Positions 58,725-64,000 of a stretch of DNA of 64,000 nucleotides are shown one piece after another. A program made the position numbers and the translations under genes. Under the pieces are notes generated by a model that was not told the origin of the DNA, made no database searches, and saw only the letters and a list, made by a program, of their open reading frames with translations. Location: positions 1,240,001 to 1,304,000 of the forward strand of contig OY969553.1 of assembly GCA_963700925.1 (NCBI GenBank), in the 5' to 3' direction. The DNA comes from CAWJMD01 sp963700925 (GTDB lineage: Bacteria; Actinomycetota; Actinomycetes; Actinomycetales; CAWJMD01). The first letter of the stretch is position 1. Every line of letters starts with the position of its first letter.

Positions 58725-58813
58725 GAACGCTAGGGCGCGACGGGTCCCCGCTCCGGCACCCGCCCCGGTGTGTCGCAGAAGCGACAGGTGATATCTGGAG
58801 TGACTGGTGTGAT

Positions 58814-59419
58814 TCAGGAGGTTCGGACGGTTCGCCAGTACGTCAGCAGTCCCGCCGGCACGTCCTCGACGGTCAACGCGAACGTCCGGTGGTCGCGCCA
58901 TGCCCCGTCGATGTGGAGGTACCGCTCCCGGATCCCCTCGTCACGGAAGCCGAGCTTCTCGACGACCCGCAGGCTCGCGCGGTTCTCGGGACGGATGTTC
59001 ACCTCCACCCGGTGCAGCCCCAACGTGAACAGGCAGTGGTCCGAGACGAGGGCCACCGCAGTCGGCGCCACTCCCCGCCCGGCGACCACCCGGTCGACCC
59101 AGTAACCGACCGCGCAGCCGCGCAGCGACCCCCACACCAGGCCTCCGACGCTGACCTGGCCCGCCAGTTCGCCGTCCACCTCGATCGCGAACGGCAGGCT
59201 GAGCCCGCGGCGCGCAGTCCGGTTGAGCTGGCGCACCATGGACAGGTAGCCGCGCGGAGGCGCCACGGCCTCGGGGTTGGTCGCCTCCCATGGGGCGAGC
59301 CACTCCCTGTTCGCCGCCCTCAGGCGGTGCCATGCCCGCTGGTCGCGGAATCGCAGCGGACGCAGGCGCACACCCTCGTCCTGGAGCACGACCGGCCAGG
59401 CGGTGGGCGCGCCGTTCAT
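58814..59419 (-). CDS. GNAT acetyltransferase, RimJ/RimL-like
   Basis: N-acetyltransferase of 201 aa. GVRLRPLRFRDQRAWHRLRA, GYWVDRVVAGRGVAPTAVAL (acetyl-CoA loop) and NIRPENRASLRVVEKLGFRD, then EGIRERYLHIDGAWRDH mark a RimJ-type fold that usually acetylates ribosomal protein N-termini. The ATG at 59419 overlaps the mog stop (ATGA). The real substrate is unknown; its place between mog and glpR is recurrent in actinobacteria. Confidence 0.88.
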   Translation of the reverse strand: MNGAPTAWPVVLQDEGVRLRPLRFRDQRAWHRLRAANREWLAPWEATNPEAVAPPRGYLSMVRQLNRTARRGLSLPFAIEVDGELAGQVSVGGLVWGSLRGCAVGYWVDRVVAGRGVAPTAVALVSDHCLFTLGLHRVEVNIRPENRASLRVVEKLGFRDEGIRERYLHIDGAWRDHRTFALTVEDVPAGLLTYWRTVRTS

Positions 59420-60045
59420 GGGCCCGCGGCGTCGGCGACCTGGTCGTGGTCACCGCCGTGCACTTGGCTGACCGCATGCGCCAGAACAGGGCCCAGTACC
59501 GCCAGCCCGTCGCGGCAGCCACCGGTCGACCCCGGCAGGTTGACGACCAGGGTGCCGCCCGCCACCCCGGCGAGGCCCCGCGAGAGCGCGGCAGTCGGCA
59601 CACCGTTCGCAACCCCGTGACCACGGATCGCCTCGGCCAGCCCGGGCACCTCGCGGTCGAGCACCACTCGGGTCATCTCCGGAGTCAGGTCGCCCGGCGT
59701 CAGGCCCGTGCCGCCGGTCGTCAGCACGACGTCGTACCCGTCGTCCACCGCGGAGCGCAGGGCATCCTCGACCGGGTCACCGTCCCGCACCACCACCGGG
59801 CCGTCCACCTCGAAGCCCAGTGCGCGCAGCCCCTCGACGAGCACGGGCCCGCCGCGGTCGGCGTACACCCCGTCCGCGGCGCGGTTCGACGCCGTCACCA
59901 CCAGCGCGCGCCACCTGTTGTCCGGGGGCTCGACGTCAGTGGGCTCGACGTCAGGGGGCTCGACGTCACTGGGCTCGACGTCACTGGGCTCGACGTCACT
60001 GGGCTCGACGTCACTGGGCTCGACGTCACTCGGCGCGCCAGTCAC
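59416..60045 (-). CDS. mog: Molybdopterin adenylyltransferase-type protein (MoaB/Mog) with N-terminal pentapeptide repeats
   Basis: Member of the MogA/MoaB family that adenylates molybdopterin; 209 aa. The fold starts at about residue 45: RALVVTASNRAADGVYADRG, TTGGTGLTPGDLTPEMTRVV, VVNLPGSTGGCRDGLAVLGP. Before it lies a stretch of seven DVEP-containing pentapeptides (five SDVEP, then PDVEP, TDVEP) encoded by a 15-nt repeat. GTG at 60045 overlaps moaC by 20 nt and is the only usable start before the repeats. The extension is not part of the known fold. Confidence 0.88.
   Translation of the reverse strand: MTGAPSDVEPSDVEPSDVEPSDVEPSDVEPPDVEPTDVEPPDNRWRALVVTASNRAADGVYADRGGPVLVEGLRALGFEVDGPVVVRDGDPVEDALRSAVDDGYDVVLTTGGTGLTPGDLTPEMTRVVLDREVPGLAEAIRGHGVANGVPTAALSRGLAGVAGGTLVVNLPGSTGGCRDGLAVLGPVLAHAVSQVHGGDHDQVADAAGP
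59926..60030. repeat. 15-nt tandem repeat, seven units, at mog 5' end
   Basis: Seven units of GGGCTCGACGTCACT (last two varied at the end). They encode the N-terminal pentapeptide repeats of Mog, and the first unit in the coding direction also supplies the moaC stop codon. Confidence 0.95.
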
Positions 60046-60526
60046 CCGACCGCCCTCCGCTCTTGGCCACCACCCGCAGGTCGGTGACGCGGGTTCTCTT
60101 GTCGAGAGCCTTGACCATGTCGACAAGCGCAAGCGCTGCGACCGCGACGGCGGTCAAGGCCTCCATCTCCACTCCCGTGCGGTCCGCCGTCCGCACCGTG
60201 GCTTCGATCTCCACGCCGTCGTCGAGCACCGTGAGCTCGACCGAGACCGCGTGCACCGCCACCGGGTGCGCCAGCGGCACCAGCTCGGGGGTCCGCTTGG
60301 CCCCCTGGATGCCCGCGAGTCTCGCCACAGCGAGCGCATCGCCCTTGGGCACTCCGTCGCCGCGTAGCGCCGCGACCACGTCGGCCGAGCAGAGCACGCG
60401 GCCGCGGGCGGTCGCCTCGCGCACCGTGACGGCCTTGCCCGACACGTCCACCATCCGCGCGCTCCCGGCCTCGTCGATGTGCGTCAACCCTTGGCTGCCA
60501 CCTCGGCCGTCATCGAGAGTGCTCAT
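60026..60526 (-). CDS. moaC: Cyclic pyranopterin monophosphate synthase
   Basis: Second step of molybdenum-cofactor synthesis, forming cyclic pyranopterin monophosphate; 166 aa. Family blocks: GLTHIDEAGSARMVDVSGKA, KGDALAVARLAGIQGAKRTP, ELVPLAHP and GVEMEALTAVAVAALALVDM, VKALDK. The ATG at 60526 overlaps the moeA stop (ATGA). The stop codon lies inside the first unit of the 15-nt repeat array of the next gene. Confidence 0.95.
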   Translation of the reverse strand: MSTLDDGRGGSQGLTHIDEAGSARMVDVSGKAVTVREATARGRVLCSADVVAALRGDGVPKGDALAVARLAGIQGAKRTPELVPLAHPVAVHAVSVELTVLDDGVEIEATVRTADRTGVEMEALTAVAVAALALVDMVKALDKRTRVTDLRVVAKSGGRSGDWRAE

Positions 60527-61767
60527 CGCCGCCCCCGCTCGAGCAGGAGGCACTCGACGGTGTCCCCTTCAGCCACCGCCGTCACGTTCTCGGGGACGAC
60601 AGCGAGTGCATTCGACTGCGCGAGATCGGCGACCAGGTGGGAGCGCTGACCACCGACCGGTCGTACGGTGCGCTCCAAGGCCGCTCCTTCCACGCGCACC
60701 CGCGCGTACTGCCGCTTGCCGTCCGGCGACGACCATCCCTCGGACGCCGTGGCCATCACCGCCGGCCGGTGCAGGCTCGTCTCGCCGAGCATCTTGCGCA
60801 GCGCGGGGCGGACGAACACCTCGAACGACACGTACGCGCTCACCGGGTTACCCGGCAGCGTGAGGATCGGCGTGCCGACCGACCCGTCCTCCTGCAAGCG
60901 CTCGCCGAGCGTTCCGACCCCCTGGGGCATGCCGGGCTGCATCGCGATCTTCTCGAAACGCACCGTGCCCAACCGCGACAGGACCTCCTTGACCGTGTCG
61001 TACGCGCCGGCGCTGACGCCTCCGGTGGTGACGACCATGTCGGCTCGCACCAGCGAGTCCTCGAGCGCGTCGACGAGGGCGCGGGGGTCGTCGTCGACCA
61101 TCGCGACGCGGTAGGCGATGGCACCGGTGTCGGTGACGGCCGCCGCGAGCGCGTAGCTGTTGGAGTCCGGGATCTGCCCGAAGGCCAGTGGCCGCCCCGG
61201 CTCGACCAGCTCGCTCCCGGTCGACATCACCACAACTCGCGGTCGCGGACGAACGGCGACCCGGCCCAGCCCCGACGCGGCCAGCAGCCCGAGATGCCTT
61301 GGTGTCAAACGGGTTCCAGTCCTCAGCAGCAGGTCGCCGGGGAGCACGTCCTCTCCTGCGCGGCGCACGTGTGCACCCTCGTCCGGAGCCCTGTCGATCC
61401 GCACACGGTCGATCCCACGGTCGGTCCACTCCACCGGCACCACGGCATCGGCGCCCGGGGGGACCGGCGCGCCGGTCATGATGCGCATCGCGGTTCCCGG
61501 TGTCAGGGGCAGCGACTCCGTCGCGCCGGCGGGCAGGTCCGCCACGACCGGCAGCGTGACCGGGTGCTCGGCCGACGCGCGTGCGACGTCGGCGGTCATC
61601 ACGGCGTACCCGTCCATACCCGAGTTGTCGAAGGGCGGCGAGGAAACCTGCGAGACGACGTCGCCCACCAGCACGCAGTCGAGGGCGTCGGCCAGCGACA
61701 GCTCGAGAGGCGGCAGGGGCCTGACCAGCGCGAGGCAGTCAGCGAGGTGGTCGTCCACCGACCTCAC
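60523..61767 (-). CDS. moeA: Molybdopterin molybdotransferase MoeA / gephyrin-like Glp
   Basis: Inserts molybdate into adenylated molybdopterin; in Corynebacterium a MoeA-like protein named Glp also acts at the division site with GlpR. It has 414 aa: SSPPFDNSGMDGYAVM, PGTAMRIMTGAPVPPGADAV, MSTGSELVEPGRPLAFGQIP, TTGGVSAGAYDTVKEVL and TLPGNPVSAYVSFEVFVRP. GTG at 61767 overlaps the galU stop (GTGA). The galU-moeA-moaC order with downstream glpR supports the Glp assignment; enzyme and division roles may coexist. Confidence 0.92.
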   Translation of the reverse strand: MRSVDDHLADCLALVRPLPPLELSLADALDCVLVGDVVSQVSSPPFDNSGMDGYAVMTADVARASAEHPVTLPVVADLPAGATESLPLTPGTAMRIMTGAPVPPGADAVVPVEWTDRGIDRVRIDRAPDEGAHVRRAGEDVLPGDLLLRTGTRLTPRHLGLLAASGLGRVAVRPRPRVVVMSTGSELVEPGRPLAFGQIPDSNSYALAAAVTDTGAIAYRVAMVDDDPRALVDALEDSLVRADMVVTTGGVSAGAYDTVKEVLSRLGTVRFEKIAMQPGMPQGVGTLGERLQEDGSVGTPILTLPGNPVSAYVSFEVFVRPALRKMLGETSLHRPAVMATASEGWSSPDGKRQYARVRVEGAALERTVRPVGGQRSHLVADLAQSNALAVVPENVTAVAEGDTVECLLLERGRR

Positions 61768-62699
61768 CCTGTGAAACCCCCTGCGACGTAGCCCGTCAGC
61801 CAGGCCCGAAGGTCGGGGCCGAGGTCCTCGCGGTCGGACGCGATCCGCACCACGGCCTTGAGGTAGTCGAGCCGGTCGCCGGTGTCGTAACGCCGACCCC
61901 GGAAGACGACGCCGCGCACTCCCCCACCTGCCCCGACGAACGTCTGGGCCATCTCCTGCAGGGCGTCGGTGAGCTGGATCTCCCCGCCGCGGCCGGGCTT
62001 GGTGCGGTCGAGCACGTCGAAGATGGCCGGGTGCAGCACGTACCGGCCGATGATGGCCAGGTTGCTCGGGGCGTCGGCGGGGTCGGGCTTCTCGACCAGG
62101 CCGGTGATGGTGACGACCTCGGCACCGCCCTCGGTGGGGTACTTGCCATCGGCGGACGGGCTCTCCTGGACGGCGGCGCAGCCGTACAGGTGCACCTGGT
62201 CGGCGGGAACCTCCATCAGCGCCACGACACTGCCCTCGTGCTCCCCCTGCACGGCGATCATCGCCTCCAGCAGCTCGTCACGGGCGTCGATGAGGTCGTC
62301 GCCGAGCAGCACCGCGAACGGCTCGTGCCCGACGTGCCGGCGAGCGCACAGCACAGCGTGGCCGAGACCACGAGGGTTCCCCTGGCGCACGTAGTGCACG
62401 TCGGCGAGCACCGACGACGCCTTCACCTTCTCGAGCCGGGTCGAGTCGCCCTTGGCCTCCAGCGCCGCCTCGAGCTCCCAGGCGTGGTCGAAGTGGTCCT
62501 CCAGGGAGCCCTTGTTGCGCCCGGTCACCAGGAGCACGTCGTCCAGTCCGGCCCGCACGGCCTCCTCGACCACGTACTGGATCGCCGGCTTGTCGACGAC
62601 CGGCAGCATCTCCTTGGGCGTCGCCTTGGTCGCGGGGAGGAAGCGGGTGCCCAGACCCGCCGCTGGGATCACGGCCTTGCGCACTGCGGGGAGGGTCAT
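61764..62699 (-). CDS. galU: UTP-glucose-1-phosphate uridylyltransferase
   Basis: Makes UDP-glucose from UTP and glucose-1-phosphate; 311 aa. Motifs: AVIPAAGLGTRFLPATKATP, KEMLPVVDKPAIQYVVEEA, GNPRGLGHAVLCARRHVG, ITGLVEKPDPADAPSNLAII, GRGGEIQLTDALQEM. The ATG at 62699 follows TAGCCT by 6 nt, a leaderless promoter for the galU-moeA-moaC-mog-acetyltransferase operon. Confidence 0.95.
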   Translation of the reverse strand: MTLPAVRKAVIPAAGLGTRFLPATKATPKEMLPVVDKPAIQYVVEEAVRAGLDDVLLVTGRNKGSLEDHFDHAWELEAALEAKGDSTRLEKVKASSVLADVHYVRQGNPRGLGHAVLCARRHVGHEPFAVLLGDDLIDARDELLEAMIAVQGEHEGSVVALMEVPADQVHLYGCAAVQESPSADGKYPTEGGAEVVTITGLVEKPDPADAPSNLAIIGRYVLHPAIFDVLDRTKPGRGGEIQLTDALQEMAQTFVGAGGGVRGVVFRGRRYDTGDRLDYLKAVVRIASDREDLGPDLRAWLTGYVAGGFTG

Positions 62700-62705
62700 G
62701 CCCGC

Positions 62706-62711
62706 AGGCTA
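62706..62711 (-). promoter_or_regulatory. -10 box of galU operon
   Basis: TAGCCT on the minus strand, 6 nt before the galU ATG (leaderless spacing). Confidence 0.55.
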
Positions 62712-62732
62712 TCTACTCCCAGGCCGGCCGGC

Positions 62733-63011
62733 TCAGCACTGGCCGAGAGAGCCCCACGTCGCGGTCCCGACGACGCCGTCGCACATGAGCCCGGCACGCA
62801 TCTGCCACTCCTTGACCTCACGCTCGGTGGTGGTGCCGAAGATGCCGTCGACCGTCAGGCGCGAGCCACGGTCGTTGAGGCACCGCTGCAGCACCGTCAC
62901 GACGTACCCGGAGCTGCCCCGCCGCACGGTCTGCGGGCACGACGCTCCCACGGTCACTTGCTCCTCTACCTCCAGGGCTCCTACGTCGACAGACGTCTTC
63001 ACCTGGCTCAT
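62733..63011 (-). CDS. Peptidoglycan-binding (PG_binding_1) domain protein
   Basis: Small protein of 92 aa made of one peptidoglycan-binding three-helix domain: RRGSSGYVVTVLQRCLNDRG, LTVDGIFGTTTEREVKEWQM, GVVGTATWGSLGQC. Four cysteines are present. No signal peptide is visible, which is odd for a wall-binding domain. The ATG at 63011 has GAGGGAG upstream. A longer in-frame reading into the divergent gene lacks support. Confidence 0.8.
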   Translation of the reverse strand: MSQVKTSVDVGALEVEEQVTVGASCPQTVRRGSSGYVVTVLQRCLNDRGSRLTVDGIFGTTTEREVKEWQMRAGLMCDGVVGTATWGSLGQC

Positions 63012-63105
63012 GGTCACTCCCTCGTCGTCCGAAACGGTCGTCGTCCGATAAGACGGTACGGACGCCCGGGTCGTTGCACGCCAGCCGGGACGACACCATG
63101 GAGGG

Positions 63106-63753
63106 GTGCAGAACTCCGACGAGCTGGCCGCGGCGAAGTCCGCCCTGCGCCGCGGGGTCCGCGCCCGCCGCGGCGCGATCGGGCCGTCCCAACGCGCCGA
63201 CACCGCCGAGGGACTGCGACGCACCGGACTCGCCGTGCAGCCGCTGACCGCGGCCCACTGGGTGGCGGGATACGTGGCGCTGACGGGCGAGCCCGACCTG
63301 GAGCTGCTGCTCGACGGCGTGGCCGCGGCCGGGGCCGAGATCCTGCTGCCGGTGCTGCCGGCCGCTGCCGACACCCGTCCAGGAGTGCTGGGCTGGGCCG
63401 TCCGGTCGGGTGATCTGGAGCCTGGTCCTGCTCTGTCGTCCGGACGCCGGATCCCCCAGCCGACGGGACTCGTCGCGGCCAATCTCGTTGCAGCACAACC
63501 GGCGGGAGTCGACGTCGTGCTGATGCCGGCGCTGGCAGCCGACACGCACGGCGCGCGGCTCGGGCAGGGCGGAGGCTGGTACGACCGCTCCCTCGCCGAG
63601 CTGTCTGCCGGAGGCACGAAGCCGCCCCTGCTCGTCGCGGTGGTCCACGACGACGAGCTGTTCGACGGACGGACGGACCCGCTGCCCGTGGGGGAGCACG
63701 ACATTCGGGTAGACGCCGTGCTCACTCCGACCAGGTGGCTGACGGTCCGCTGA
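63106..63753 (+). CDS. 5-formyltetrahydrofolate cyclo-ligase
   Basis: ATP-dependent enzyme converting 5-formyl-THF to 5,10-methenyl-THF; 215 aa. N-terminal KSALRRGVRARRGAIGPSQR, the central LMPALAADTHGARLGQGGGW followed by YDR, and C-terminal LPVGEHDIRVDAVLT are family features. GTG at 63106 with GGAGG just before it. It diverges from the galU region, the usual actinobacterial neighbour. Confidence 0.93.
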   Translation: MQNSDELAAAKSALRRGVRARRGAIGPSQRADTAEGLRRTGLAVQPLTAAHWVAGYVALTGEPDLELLLDGVAAAGAEILLPVLPAAADTRPGVLGWAVRSGDLEPGPALSSGRRIPQPTGLVAANLVAAQPAGVDVVLMPALAADTHGARLGQGGGWYDRSLAELSAGGTKPPLLVAVVHDDELFDGRTDPLPVGEHDIRVDAVLTPTRWLTVR

Positions 63754-63768
63754 ACGGCGTTGTCCCCG

Positions 63769-64000
63769 TTACTGTTCGGACGGCGTCAGCACCAGCGTGT
63801 CGCGGGAGCTGGCCTCGACGGCACCGCGCGAGAACGGCCAGGCGAAGCTCTCACCCTTCGCCCAGGCCTCGAACTGGTCGCCGTAGTGAGGACTCCACGG
63901 ATGGCCCGAGATGCCGGTGAGATCGACCCACGTCGAGGCATCGAGGTCGCCGAGGTCGACGACCATCCGCATCGACGGCACCGCGGTGACCTCGTACGTG
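63769..64000 (-). CDS. Penicillin acylase family (S45) hydrolase, C-terminal fragment
   Basis: The last 76 codons of a gene entering from the right edge. The frame reads RMVVDLGDLDASTWVDLTGI, SGHPWSPHYGDQFEAWAKGE and FAWPFSRGAVEASSRDTLVL, the C-terminal signature of penicillin/acyl-homoserine-lactone acylases (S45 Ntn hydrolases), which are normally exported and self-cleaving. The catalytic part is outside the window. Convergent with the cyclo-ligase gene. Confidence 0.8.
   Translation of the reverse strand, partial: TYEVTAVPSMRMVVDLGDLDASTWVDLTGISGHPWSPHYGDQFEAWAKGESFAWPFSRGAVEASSRDTLVLTPSEQ

Overview
The window is high-GC DNA with the gene style of an actinobacterium: GTG starts are common, neighbouring genes overlap by ATGA or GTGA, and many start codons sit 6-7 nt behind a TANNNT box (leaderless promoters). 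The order metG-tatD-rpfB-rsmA-ispE, a GlpR/Glp pair, a Pmt mannosyltransferase and a second nuo locus beside korAB point to Propionibacteriales, perhaps a Nocardioides/Aeromicrobium-like Nocardioidaceae. The family assignment is inference from gene content and style, not from a search.

Left part (1-17.7 kb): a truncated TRAP transporter permease diverges from an OmpR-type two-component system. A ten-gene complex I operon nuoABCHIJKLMN follows on the minus strand, with no nuoD and no NADH-oxidising nuoEFG. It diverges from korA-korB, a 2-oxoacid:ferredoxin oxidoreductase, which suggests a ferredoxin-fed proton pump. A palindrome array and a leaderless marR gene close this part.

Middle-left (17.7-27.3 kb): a NarL-type two-component pair diverges from a membrane protein gene. 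A tight five-gene operon follows: VanX-like D,D-dipeptidase, alanine racemase, D-Ala ligase, histidine kinase and NarL regulator. It looks like a peptidoglycan-precursor (Van-like) module. An IS110/IS1111-type element, with subterminal inverted repeats and a long 3' noncoding end that may encode a guide RNA, sits just after it.

Middle (27.3-48.2 kb): housekeeping genes on the minus strand (ABC-F, DUF1501, DUF1800, ispE, rsmA, rpfB, tatD, metG). Then comes an XRE/DUF2975 pair bracketed by 66-nt direct repeats, followed by alaC, an unknown gene, a diguanylate cyclase, rsmI, divergent pmt, a small YtxH-like protein and a GGDEF-EAL protein.

Right-middle (48.2-57.8 kb): an accessory island at the 3' end of tRNA-Ala(CGC), with two further copies of the tRNA 3' end inside it and a truncated lyase pseudogene at its outer edge. 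It carries a three-gene regulatory module (RsbW-like ATPase, 171-aa helical protein, ~117-aa helical protein) present twice, DUF6653 and DUF6221 genes, a GAF-ANTAR regulator, a small membrane protein and an IS481-type element with a 14-nt target repeat. I recognised no integrase.

Right end (57.8-64 kb): galU-moeA/glp-moaC-mog-rimJ-like on the minus strand with overlapping genes, followed by glpR. A peptidoglycan-binding protein, a 5-formyl-THF cyclo-ligase and the C-terminus of a penicillin-acylase-type hydrolase complete the window. In-frame tandem repeats at gene junctions (nuoI/nuoJ, nuoC/nuoH, alr/ddl, mog/moaC) recur across the window.
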